Source: Pagrus major (taxonomy: Eukaryota; Chordata; Actinopteri; Spariformes; Sparidae). From it: a DNA stretch of 64,000 nucleotides. Where the stretch lies: NCBI RefSeq assembly GCF_040436345.1, contig NC_133236.1:16881466-16945465 (forward strand), in the 5' to 3' direction. Shown here one piece after another: positions 36,601 to 48,400 of this stretch (positions are counted from its first letter, which is position 1; every line of letters starts with the position of its first letter). A program made the translations under genes and the position numbers. The notes beneath the pieces are model-generated. The model saw only the letters and a program-made list of their open reading frames with translations, made no database searches and was not told the origin of the DNA.

Positions 36601-38400
36601 TGTGAGCCCTTAAAATAAAGCAAACACTCCGACCCCTCATTAAAGGGTATAGTCTTAGTTTCGGCGTGGGTTATGAGCAGTTCAACTAAAGAGTCATTTT
36701 TCTATGGTTCTTTAATGTTGTGTTTTTCTAAAATGTCATTGCATTTTCCAAAATGTTGTTTTCTAAAATGTTTTTGTGTTTTCTAAAATGTTGTGTTTTC
36801 TGAAATGTTGTTGTGTTTTGACCCTCTGGGCCACCGTAATTTTCTTTTCCAGATGACAAAATTTGAAGACTTTCCAGAAAGGTTGAAGTTAGCAGTATTT
36901 TCTCACAAAAAAGAAAGATTACAGAAAAACCGCACAAATAAACATAATATTCATAGAAGACAATTTCTTATCCCTGTTTTCATACAGTATCCCCTCAAGT
37001 TTTTTCTTTTTGATACGCCGCTCTAAAATCAATGCTTGTCTGTTCCAATACTCTGTTTGTCTTTACAATAAATGGCAGCTGACAAAGGCAAAAATACAAA
37101 GTGTGGATTAAGCATTATGCTAATATACTTCACCTGATACAGGAAGCCAAGTAATCGAAACTCATCTACTGGGTACAGTAATGGGCTAATGTGTTTACGT
37201 TAGACTGCAGTTAGTCTTCAAACAACCTCCCTAACTCCAAACTGACACCCATTTATTTTAAACTAAAGATTAAAGGTTTAAAGTAACTAAAGATTAAAAA
37301 CCCTCTGCACTTTAGTTCCAATGTGAAAATAAATGCTTCAAGTGACATTTTGGAGTGTTTAGCTCTGAGAGCCGATGCTTCTGGTCAACACCTTCGAGCC
37401 CCCTGGAGTGGGAAGATCTTTTACATCGCTCGCTAAAGTAGGACAGCAGCTCATCCAAGTGGCAATGATAGGAGGGGACAGCAAATCAATACTTCCAGGA
37501 ACAGAAAAGAAATAGAGAAAGTTTCCTCGACAGTTTAAGTGCATTTCACCACTGAAGAAACCACATTGTTGATGATTTTCATCTAGATTCTTAGACTCCA
37601 GGAGGTGTTGCATCGCAGTCTTTCGGACATATGGCCATAAATAAATGAACCTGAGCTGAAAACCCTTATGTGAATGAGTGAGTAGTACACTTTCCTGTAT
37701 GCCGTGTCACAAATGAGAGGCATATTTCTTCTGATTCACTGAGTTTTATTTCATGTCAACATGAGTTACCCAGCAGGAGTCACCAAGCATGCCAAAACAA
37801 AAAAGTAATCACAGTAATCTGGCATATCAGTGCTTTTCCACAGTGTTCTGAGAGAGTTGTGCAGCCTCTCTTTATCAGCATCGATAATATTGCATAATTC
37901 TACACAACTATTTACATTACTCTCTCTCAAAATGCATCCATTGTTGTTCATGCAGACTGTGTAACATCAGTCAATTAATAGATCTATAATACCATTTCTA
38001 AACATCAAACATTGTTGTTGACATTCTAGACTTTTGCCTCCATCTGAACTTTCAGCAAGCAGACGAATCAATACAGGGCATTACTTTGAAAAACATTAAC
38101 ATTATGGCCTCCTACATGCATCATTGCAGTTTTCTCGAGCAGAAAATGGGCTCTCAAACCTCTGAGCAAGGTTCAGATAATTCCCTTTAGATTTCCTGGT
38201 TTTAAGCAACGCTGTATATTTAACAGGCTGTTCCCTTGTAGGTAAAAAAAGAAGTTCATGGCCACGATATTTCTCTGTCAAATTGCAGGAGGAAGACAGT
38301 GCAGGGAGGCAGAGTCAGTGGTGGAGCGCTCTGCCCTGAGAGGCACGGAGTAAATTTCAGTCGCAAAGGGGAGCGACACTCAGTGAAATGGCAAGAAATC
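33626..38400. other. Gene-poor interval including the kcns3 3' UTR
   Basis: No coding gene is supported. Small tandem motifs occur at 35660-35745 (tacttggttaggtttaggca, about three units) and at 36719-36825 (ttttctaaaatgttgtg units). A minus-strand AATAAA at 37745-37750, about 650 bp past the kcns3 stop, could end that transcript. Other open frames lack any recognisable motif. Confidence 0.5.
36719..36825. repeat. Short tandem repeat (ttttctaaaatgttgtg units)
   Basis: About five imperfect copies of a unit of 16-20 bp, consisting of a T-rich stretch, ctaaaatg and ttgtg, lie head to tail. It is non-coding and local. Confidence 0.7.
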
Positions 38401-39900
38401 TCATTTTGCTGCCCCATTTTCACAGGTGTCATTATCATACACCTCTATGTCCTGGAGACTGGAGGCATCTGTGTCGTCCCCTGCGCTGCTCTCACTGTTC
38501 CTGAAGGCGAAAGCTCCTATAAAGGGGTAAACACTCTCTGTGAACAGGTCTCTGATGTTATAATAAGGGAGTTCTGGGTCTTGTCTCTCAGGTTTTGTGA
38601 TAGCCTGTCCCTCCATGGCTTTGTTTCTTTGATAATACTTTGAAAACTTATTGAAGATGATGGTGATGGGCAGAGCCACCACTAACAGCCCACAGATGAT
38701 ACACAAGGTGGCCACTATCTTCCCCGCCAACGTCACAGGATAAGTGTCGCCGTAACCGACGGTGGTCATGGTGATTGTTGCCCACCACCACCCCCAAGGG
38801 ATAGTCCCCAAAACTGTGTCATCCTCCTCCTTCTCTGCAAAGTAGATGAGGGCGGAAAAGATGGATATCCCCACGGAGAGGAAAAGAAGGAGCAGGCCCA
38901 CCTCATGGTAGCTGTGGCGGACGGTGGCACCCAGCGCTCGCAGCCCGATGGAGTGACGTGCAAGTTTGAGGATTCGGAGAACCCTCATGAGGCGCAGAAC
39001 CTGCACCACCTTCCCTACATTTTCTAAGTCCTCGCTCTCCTCTGCGCTCACCTCGTCGGCTGTTTCCAGAGCTAGAGTGGCGTAGTATGGCAAAATTGAG
39101 GCAACATCGATGATGTTCAAGGGGTTTCCGAGGAACTTCCTGCGAGAGGGCGCAACAATCAGCCTGATGATGAACTCGGCAGAGAAGCAAGCGATGCAGA
39201 TCTCTTCCAGGATGGCGAGGACAGGGTCCTCGATGGGTCTGTCATTGTCGTCCACCTGCTGAAATTCAGGCATGCTGTGGACGCACATGGCAACGATAGA
39301 GGTCAACACCAGGCTGAGGGAGGCCACGGCAATGATCTTTGAGCCTCTGGAGTGACCTGGATCCTCCAGTCGGAGCCAAACGTAGCTCCTCACCTCTGCA
39401 CACCAGGCGCCTTTAAACTTGGCAAGGTCCTTATCGAGAGCAGAGAGCTCCTCGAAGGAAGAGTCGAAGCTCGGCTGCTGCTGGTCGTCACTCCTGATGT
39501 CCCAGTCTCTGTCCTCGATGTAGTCCTTCCTCTCGTGGTACCAGTTGTTACAGCAGGAACTCAGGTGGAGCTCCTGGATGCCCCAGTACTCGATCTCCTG
39601 GCTGAAGGAGAAGACGCACAGCTCCTCCATCATGTGGATACGCCCCGTGCGGTAGAAGTTGAGCACGCAGAGGAAAACCCGGGGATTCCTGTCGAAGTAG
39701 TACTCCTTCTCGGCCGGGCTGTAGTCGTCGCACAGCTCCAGGATCGCCGCCTCACTTCGGCAGTGCAGCAGACGAGCCAGGCGTGTGTGAGGGAAGCGGA
39801 GCAGCGTGTCCGGATCCACTTCATGTCGCACACCTCCCACGTTGAGGTGGACCTGGTCCTCCTCATTCCCCTGCTGGTGTAGGATTTGCCCATACCCCAT
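38401..39900 (-). CDS. kcns3: Voltage-gated potassium channel modifier subunit Kv9.3
   Basis: KvS-type subunits do not form channels alone; they assemble with Kv2 subunits at the plasma membrane and change their gating. The single coding exon gives 499 residues from the MGYGQ start. An in-frame ATG 48 bases upstream (39948) is rejected because a splice acceptor lies between them. T1 tetramerisation domain about 15-118 (HLNVGG, LLRFPHTRL, EYYFDRNP), S1 188-209, S2 229-250, S3 259-279, S4 298-318 (RLMRVLRILKLARH), S5 332-354, selectivity filter TVGYGD 380-385, S6 393-418. S6 has ALPIT where conducting Kv channels have PxP, the mark of silent subunits. The tail TDASSLQDIE matches KCNS3 rather than KCNS1 or KCNS2. 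Teleosts may have a and b copies; which this is cannot be told. Confidence 0.95.
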   Translation of the reverse strand: MGYGQILHQQGNEEDQVHLNVGGVRHEVDPDTLLRFPHTRLARLLHCRSEAAILELCDDYSPAEKEYYFDRNPRVFLCVLNFYRTGRIHMMEELCVFSFSQEIEYWGIQELHLSSCCNNWYHERKDYIEDRDWDIRSDDQQQPSFDSSFEELSALDKDLAKFKGAWCAEVRSYVWLRLEDPGHSRGSKIIAVASLSLVLTSIVAMCVHSMPEFQQVDDNDRPIEDPVLAILEEICIACFSAEFIIRLIVAPSRRKFLGNPLNIIDVASILPYYATLALETADEVSAEESEDLENVGKVVQVLRLMRVLRILKLARHSIGLRALGATVRHSYHEVGLLLLFLSVGISIFSALIYFAEKEEDDTVLGTIPWGWWWATITMTTVGYGDTYPVTLAGKIVATLCIICGLLVVALPITIIFNKFSKYYQRNKAMEGQAITKPERQDPELPYYNIRDLFTESVYPFIGAFAFRNSESSAGDDTDASSLQDIEVYDNDTCENGAAK

Positions 39901-39903
39901 GGT

Positions 39904-40447
39904 CCTGATGACACATGAAACATTACAATAAAGAATGAAGTCATTCACTTTTATAGATTTTTTTTATGACAAGAAAAGGCTCCATAAGCATATATAGTCA
40001 GGACTGTAAGTGGTACATTTATGTGGAGAGATGTCCACTATTTGTAGTGCACATTAGTCCTCTGAAGGAAAAAAAAAATCAATACAGCACACACAGGAAA
40101 TGGCTTGAGCTGGAGTGAGTGGAGAGGCGTGAGGTACTGTCACTTCTTGGAGGGCTCAAGTAGAGGATTATCAGCAGGAGAATCAAATTACAGAGCGGAC
40201 TAGACTAACTCAGAGGAAATGAGAGGCAACAAGTTGAAACTGAGCCCACACATCATTTCAAGCAATCATTAAAGCCTGCGAAAGACTGTTTCCTGCATGA
40301 ACTGTATGTCCTAATATTTACTCTCCCTTGAAAATCAGAGGAAAATCAACATCTAACGTTTCCCCCGCACCAAACCTCATTTGCAATTAAGTAAATTATT
40401 TTTAATTGGACTCAAACTGAATAGAAAACGTAAGGCTTTCACGTACC
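39904..40447 (-). other. kcns3 5' UTR intron
   Basis: On the minus strand a donor ACAG|GTACGT (last exon base 40447) and an acceptor TCATCAG (exon resumes at 39904, four bases before the start codon) bound an intron of about 540 bp, spanning 39905-40446. KCNS3 in other vertebrates also has non-coding 5' exon(s) and a single coding exon, so the arrangement is expected. Confidence 0.65.
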
Positions 40448-40700
40448 TGTACTTGGAACCTTTCTTTCCATGAAAATAACTTTTATCCGGCTGGTTTAGT
40501 TTTCACATTGTGGTGTAAAGGCGCTCACAGCAGGTCGGAGGAGGGAGAAGTGCGCTGCTGCAGCTTCACGGACGGGACAAGAGGAGCTGGAGGCGGGACA
40601 GCGGCACGGCGGCAGTTTATTCCCTTATACAGGGAGCAGGGAGGGGCGAGAGAGGAGGAGAGGAGAGGGGAGGGAGAGTCGGAGACGGCATAGATGTAGG
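40448..40700 (-). promoter_or_regulatory. kcns3: kcns3 first non-coding exon and promoter
   Basis: A GC-rich, purine-biased block (40500-40690) stands out from the AT-rich surroundings and lies directly upstream of the inferred leader donor on the minus strand. No TATA box is evident. The exact transcription start cannot be read. Confidence 0.45.
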
Positions 40701-42492
40701 AAGAAATAACTGTGATATATGACATGGTCGTTTTGTAGCGCATTTTATTAATTATGTCACGTTTCGCGTAAAAGGAAGCTGTAGTTCTGTTTTGATATTG
40801 AATCCAATCTTCAGTTTATTTTAGTAAGAAGTGCACCTGCAGTAATTTAACACAGATTTATTTCTTTGTTTACATTGGCACTTGGTTTGTATGTTTGTGA
40901 ACCTGCTGCAGCCAAATCCAGCTGACCTCAGCCTGTCTGCACCTGGAGGGAGTAAAGTAAGTAAAATCACACTGACATTTCAGTCCGCTGTGGCGAGCTG
41001 CCAAACCAGGCAGTAACACTGTATTTGGCAGCAAAGGGGAAATGCAACATACCTTTATAGTGGGAACAGATTAGGAGAGTGAAAACATCATCAGTATCTC
41101 CAAGATGTGCTGCTTGTAACATAAAACAACACCTCCTTGCAGGGTGTTGTTGGACTTTCTCTGTCCTGCTCCCTGAAAATGAATTTGCCATTTAAAATCT
41201 CACTGTCTCCTGAGGGTAAGCACATGTTTGCGGACCTTTTCAGCACATGGTTTGTGAATAAAAGTTGCATCCAGACTCAAAGGTTCACTGCTTGTCAATT
41301 GGTGTATTTTCGGTAATGTGGTGACTTGCACATTTGTTAAAAATGCTTTAAATTTGCACCATTTAAAGGGGCACTATGCAGGTTTTGGAGAAGAAATCCA
41401 AACTCAGATTTTCAATATTTACTATATTAATGAGGTAATGATACAAACTCATAAATATTTATTTTTTCCATAACTGAATAAACAAGCTGTTCTCAGAGGA
41501 AATTAAGGTCCCCAGAACACTGTTTGAAGCTAGAAAGATGGCAGGGTCCGCCACATATAAACAAAGTAAAACAGTATGAAACTGTGTTGTCCTTTTAGTT
41601 CAGTTTGTTTATTCAGTTTATTCAGTCATGAAAATGAAAAAAGTTTGTTTATTTAGTTTTTTAACATAATGTCATTATTTCTCCTCTGATTAAACTTTCT
41701 CCCCCAAAACTACATATTGCACCTTTAAGTACAATGTCAACTGAAGCAGGTCCAGATCTTGTGGCCCTGAATCATTGAAGTCATTTATCAAGAAAAAATA
41801 CCAAACATGACCTCCCTCCAGCTGTTCAGGTGTCAGGACATGCTGATTTGTAGTAGCTCATATAAACAGCAAGTTTTGAGGCAGAACAGGTTAATTCAGC
41901 CTGTTTATTCAGTTACAGAAAAATATTATTATTATCTCATTAATATTGTAAATATAACAATTCTGAGTTAACATAGTGCCCCTTTAAACCTAACCAGAGC
42001 ATAAGCACAGGGTTGTCACGACATAAAATTGTAAAAATGAAACATACATTTTCAACATACATCTCTGGTTTGCACAACCTTTTTTACTTAATTTAAAACG
42101 TAAGGATACGTACTTAAAACATCCTTTATTCCACAGGTCATTTTCATTCTACACACCAATAGTTTATAATCGATAAAAACATTTTCTAATTAACTATTTT
42201 GAAGAAAGCTGATTTATTTCTGCTCATCTGCATATAGATGAGCTGTGGCTGATCATGATAAAATCAATTTCTTTAAATTTAAGTCAACAAGGCCAATCCA
42301 CTTCTTTGCATGTGTGTGTTGAGTCTCCGTTCAGGCCAGATTACAAGACACTGGTCCACACTAATTATCCCCATCAGGCTGTAATAGGATCCACCTGTGT
42401 GAGCAGGAACCTCTCCTCAACCTGCAGCGTTAACGCACACCACACTCTTCATTAAAACCTGTGAAAAACAAGGACTGGCCACCTTTCGTGCC
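40701..42492. other. Interval between kcns3 and the first zpax gene
   Basis: Divergent spacer of 1.8 kb. It contains the MITE at 41367-41728 and a related partial copy at 41830-41985. A CACCTG E-box lies at 42392-42397, about 100 bases before the zpax start. No further gene is supported. Confidence 0.5.
41367..41728. mobile_element. MITE with ttaaaggggcactatgcagg ends
   Basis: The left terminus ttaaaggggcactatgcagg and the right terminus (cctacaaaa-type, reading ccaaaactacatattgcacc then tttaa) are inverted copies. An internal block (gttctcagaggaaa, cagaacactgtttgaagcta, ggtccgccacatataaac) recurs in reverse orientation at 60240-60473. A truncated relative ends at 41985 (gtgcccctttaa). It is non-coding. 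Confidence 0.65.
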
Positions 42493-45400
42493 ATGGGTCA
42501 TTTAATTGGATTGGGGTTTGTACTTTTGTTTTTGATCCATTGTTTTCAATCAAAATGTTTTTCTTGCTACTTTGAAAATGATTGAATCTCTTGCAGGTGG
42601 TTTGTTCTCCTGATAGCAGTTTTAAACATAGAGGCTCAAAAGAAACCCTCAATAAGTACGTTTTTTTTTGGGGGGGGGGGGGTTTGGTCAATTTTAGATG
42701 TTATTTTCCCTAAATGTCATCACTTCAACTGTATCATTTTAAATGTTTGATCGCAGACATCCGCTCAAAATGCCTGGGGAACGTCATGCGTGTGGATGTT
42801 GGTCCACTTGGAGGAAATCTTCTCGAAGTTGCTGTTGTCGCCAGTAAGTTGACATTTTGAAAATGTTCTGCCCCTCTCTCATTTTTCCTCTCTTAACTGT
42901 CCTCTTTTCGCCTCTCCTCAGACAACTCTGCCATCCCTCTCACACCGAGTTTAGCCTCTCAGTGTGGTTTCAGTATGAAGACAGACCAGCTGGGGAACAC
43001 CATGATTTATGCCTCCCTTCAAAACTGCTTTGCTCAAAATGTGGTAACGACACTGGAGATATCATTTGGTAGTGCAGCACCAAATGTGTTTTTTAATGTG
43101 GTCATCATTTTGAGTCTTATTTCTGTGTGTTTGCAGGAAGATAAGGTGTTCACAACAACATTAAATCTCCGCCTGCACGGGAACCGGATGGTTGAAGACG
43201 AGCTGTACCAGGTGGCTGAAACCTGCCACTACACTTCCTGGGCTTCCAGGGAAATCGTCTGTGGCCGCAGCTACATGGAGGCAAGTGAATCTAACAGGAC
43301 TCTCAGGGGTCATGATGCAGTCTATATGATAAGTGGCTTTATTTCCCCTATGAGCATCAGGGCTGCCTCATTTGATGTCAGTGGGGAGAGGAGAGATTGA
43401 TTATCACTTATGAGTGGCCTCATTTCTAGGTGTCCGTGAAAAGGGCAGCTCCAGATGATTATGCCTTGCCTGAACATCCCATCCCAGGGGCTGAGCCAAA
43501 GTTTGGTGGTCCTCGACGAGCTGCTGAGGTTTGATGAGCCTATTTGCTCTTTTCTTAATATTCTTACATCTTTTTCTGTCTATTTGGGTGTCTGCTAGAA
43601 AATGTCATGCTTTAATGTTTTTAAAAAACGCATTTTTCTAGTGCTGTCCATCTCTGCAGCCCCTCTGCTCACGCTCTGTTTTAGTGCCTGTCTCTTTAAC
43701 GCCCAGGCCTACTCTGATTGGTCAGCTCTCACAGGTCTGAACAGGCATTCCTCACCATGTTTCCGCCTCAATTCTGCCGATGTTTTTGCAACCACGGCTG
43801 TGCTGAGGACATGTATAGTTGGGCCATCACAACAGCTTCTAATTTGCCAATTTTGTGCCTCCTCTCTCCTCCCTCCTTCCACATGTAACTCAGAAATTAA
43901 TCTCTGCGTGACGTATTGAAGGATGTCTCAATTCCTAAAATGCACTAAGAGGAGGGAGGAGAGGGAGGCTTGCCAAAGGAGCAATGAGCCATGACGGACA
44001 GTTGTCTCCTTGCAGAAATTGTTTGGCACCCATCACAAAAATCAGACGGGAGCACGCATTGACAAATGTTCCTTTTCATAAGTTGTATTAGTAATTTAAG
44101 ATGATCAAACTTTGTCCTTAACTGTTCATCTGTTCAAACCACATTTCTTAAATTAAATTTCATCTTTATTACTCAGTTGTCACATTATGCTACAATACGA
44201 CTTGAATTCAAGTCAATTTTATTTATAAAGCCCACGATCACATTGCCTCAGTGGGCTTTACAATCTGTACAGTGAAGGATATCCCCTGTTCTTAGACATT
44301 CAAATTAAAAGTAAATCAAGTTGTCATGACAGATGATCAAAATACTGCTGTAACAAAAGAATGGACAGCTGCTGCAACTGCTAAACTTCATATTTTTCAT
44401 TGCTTTAAAATAAAGGTCCGACGCACAGACATCTCATTTCGTTAAATGCCTGTTAATATATAAAATTAACTATTTTAAATGGCACATTTTTTAATAATGG
44501 TCTACAAAGTGCTTTGACAAACAAGTAAAAGCAAGACAATATTCCAGAGTAAACACTCGACAGTCAAGCCAAACACAAAGAAGCCCAGTGTAAGGTGAGT
44601 TAAAACAAAAAGACAATGAGTCATTACAAGTAAGAGGAATAAAAGCCATAAAACGGGCAAAATCCCAGAAAGAGGAAAAAGTGATGCAAAAATGGAGATA
44701 ATAAAATCAATAATGGACAATAAAGACGACACCACATCAGAGGAATTGAGAACAGATAAATGGAGGAAGCGCAGTAAAACGAATAAAGGATAATAAATAG
44801 AATAACAATAAACAAATGAACGGCAAAGGCTGGTTAGAAAAAGACATCACATGAGAGGAATTAAAAACAGAAATGGACTAAGAGCAGTAAAAAAGGATGA
44901 AGTCAGTTTTAAAGGGTGACGAGTTACTGTTGCCTCGACTTGTCTGTCTCTTCCTTGCCTCCTGCTTGAATCTCTTATGAGCGACTAAAACATGAGAGAA
45001 AAGTGTTGAGGATATACAAACTGAGAAGAGGGAATAGTCTCTGAATCTTTAATGACTTCACTTTGCAATCGTTTTTTCAGAAACCGCCCGTAGACGCAGG
45101 ATTCAGAATCACAACACTGGTGTTCTTCACTCCTGTGGAGAAGGTGATGAAGGTGGCTGAGGCCCAGAGGAGTGGTTATGGGATTGCAAACACCGCTACA
45201 AGACTGCTTCTGAGAAGTCCACATGCTTCACCTGAGATGTACACCCAGAATGTGAGTGTGCCGCTGTTCTCTACATTTCAAACAAGCCTGACGTGATATC
45301 TCACCCCTCCAGGCAGCCGCTGGTTAAATTACTCGCAGCCCATTAGATAACTCACTTCTTGCTTACACTTGCAGCCAGTAAACTATTGAATTTGGATCAA

Positions 45401-48400
45401 ATAATGTAATCAAAGTGCCTCTAAATTGATTATTTTGTCTGAAATCCAATTGGCACAGTTAAATCCATTGGTAAGCTACTTTCATTTTATTTACTTCCCC
45501 CATTACGTTGAATTACCCACATCCTGAGGAACTGAACTATCTTTGCTTCCAGCTGTATGCATCAATACATTTATACGCAATGTTATGTATCTCCGCTCCA
45601 CAGGTAGCAGGGGTGCCCATGACGGTGCTAAAAACCTCAATAATATTTGAGAAGAAGTGGCTGGCGACTCAAATCGATGCAGCAGCTGCTTGTCCGTCAC
45701 TGGAGGGTAAGGAGCATGTTTGGAGGCAGGGTTGTAGCCACGACTGAGGTCATGTCTGGAGTATTTACCCTGGGAATTTGTTTTTTTTTTTTTTGGCAAC
45801 TGGGAAGGAGTTCAGTCAACAGTCAATCTATAGAGTTGTATGTTTAGACTTAATATATTCAGATTTGACCACTGAGGTTGATCCTGGCAGTGTGGACTCA
45901 TGACTTCAGTATCTAACATTTTGGCTATGGCCCTTTTTTATACTATAGATAAATGTTTCCATGTTTTCTTTCCCTTTCTACCTGCTGTCATTTGTGTACA
46001 GGTAGCGTTTCCTTCACCCCAAACACAATCAGCTGGTTCCTGCCGATGCACATCGACCCTCTGATTTCCTCCGGCCAGTTCAGGCTGTTGGAGGTGCACA
46101 TGGGCGTCGACGGTCAGCGGCTCGACCCTGCTGAGATGGCTGCCAGGGGATACACGTTGTCTGTCAATGACATGCACATCGTGGTTGAAATTCCTGTCGG
46201 GGCTGTCGGTGGCTACTTTAAGGTCAGTGGCACTGAGATTAGAACGATTTCTCCTCCTGATTTCTAGCCTCCATGATACCTTGCGTGAATTATGGTGTGT
46301 CTTGTCACTTAACCAGAACCAGGACGCTAATCCTTTTCTTGGCGCGATTGGTACTGCGTATCATTCATTCATGAAGACCTAGGTTAGCGACTTTATCGAG
46401 TGAACAGTGCAGGCCCGCTGCACAGCAACTGATTCGTAAGCTATAAACTTGCATCCACCCTGTCCTGTTGGTTTAGACGATCAACTATGATACAATTATC
46501 AGTTTAACTTAAACTGGTTACACACACGCACAGCTGTTGACAAAGTTGTTAGTGCTGCAGCTTGATTCCCTGTCTTAACGAGCACTGTCAATATTTTCCC
46601 CCGATGTGTCACCCATAAGAGTCCCCCAGAAAAACCACAGTGACCTCCCAGGAAACTTGTGGATATATGAATCGATGAGGATTGTGTCATGCAAACAACT
46701 AATCCACCGCCTGCATGGGTTTACAAGATATCATACATTTATATAAGCCAGACATGCACATACATTTTGAAAAAATACTACAAAGTCGAAAAACAAGATT
46801 TTCTACAAGTCGCTGATTGTAAAGCACTTTGTTTTTAAAAAAGGTGCCATTTACATGTATAATATAGCACCTTTTTTAAAAACAAAGTTGTTAGATAATT
46901 ATAGGAAGTTCAGTTCAAAAGTTTGAATATTCTTGAATTCGACTTTAGTATCGAGCAAGAATAACAGGTCAGTAACGACTCGGGATCTTTGGCTTTAGAT
47001 ATGCATACAGTCTTTAAAATGTGGGTTTGATGATGCCATTAAAGGAAGGCCTTACTGAGGATATTTTAATTTTGCAGAGTCATGTTCAGGATGATCATTA
47101 CTACACTTATTATGCCATTGAGCCGATGCTTGAGGTTCTATGGACTGAAGAAACGACTCATGAGGACACAAGATACAAAGTCCTCCTCCCCATCACGACG
47201 CCTTTACTGTCTCGACCTCCGCAAGTCATCGACAGTGAGTCTTATTTTTACACTCTGTGCTTTTTTTAAATGAATATTACAAGCTGCCTTCATTCCTCTT
47301 TATTTCGCCCCACAGACACGGTTCCAGAGGAGCGGATATTTAAAGTGCTGCTTGGGCCTTTCGGCGCCGATGTGGCACTGATGAACATTACCTTCCCCTC
47401 TGAGGTTTTGTCCGTGGCAGACTGCAATGTCAGAGGCTTTAACGTGCTGGAGCACATGTCCCCGAACAGCAGCACCAAGGTCTTTACACTTGACGTGCCT
47501 TTCACGGACCGTGTTGTACTACAAATGGTGAGCTTCACTCTCAACTGGGGAAATTGAATGTTATGTTTTTGTTTTTTAGATGTTTGCTTCTAATCTCCGT
47601 CTATATTTCCCAACAGAGAGAAATGGGGGTAACGGTCTACTCTCTTCACCTGACTGTTGGCTTGCTGGTCCTGCCGGAGTTTGCTCCATTTTCTCACACT
47701 GCGTATCTGGAAACTAAATTAATGGACGTTGGTATGTAAACATGGAAATGGGCAATCATCCATATTAATCTTGCGGTCATGTAACTGACACACAAAAGGG
47801 CAAAATGAAATGGGCTGGAAACGAGTAGCTAAATTTCTTTCTTTCAAATCTGGTTTCTTCCTCTTTGCAGTTCCTCCCTCTGTCTCTGGTGGCTGCGACT
47901 ATCAGGCCTTCCATGTCCTTGTGAAATACGGGACCTTTAACTTTCAGACCGTAGTGGGAAAACAGATGTTGACCCCAGTTCTGGCTCGGCAGTACGGCTT
48001 CATGGAGAACGGAACACACTCAAGTTTTGCGGTGCCGTTTACAGCCCCAGATGTTGTGTTTGAGGTACGATCGGGATCAATTTTTCTTCACCCGAGTGAT
48101 AAACGTTCAGGAACATTGCTGTAAGAGTTTGTCCTCCTCCTCTGCAGGCTGTTCAGGGGTCATCCATCAGGAGCAGACTCGACGTGGTTCTGAGGAATCC
48201 GGAAACCAATAAAAATATCAAAGAGTTCTCTGTGGCTTGCACTTTCTACTCAACCCTGACTGGTTTGTTTTGAGAAAATAAATGTTTTCTTTTTTTTTAT
48301 ATCTGACGATACACCAAATGCATGCTAATGTCTGATCCTCATCTTTGATTTCAGAGTGTTTTCCTAATGGCACAATGACGGCTCTGGCTGTAAAACTAGA

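Noticed and set aside
39352..39882. A 176-codon plus-strand frame antisense to kcns3
   Set aside because: It is the shadow of the conserved T1 coding region on the other strand. Its composition (Val/Leu/Glu rich) mirrors the kcns3 codons.
39901..39948. Upstream in-frame ATG extending kcns3 by 16 residues (MNDFILYC...)
   Set aside because: A splice acceptor (TCATCAG) lies four bases before the MGYGQ start, and KCNS3 proteins begin at the equivalent short N-terminus.
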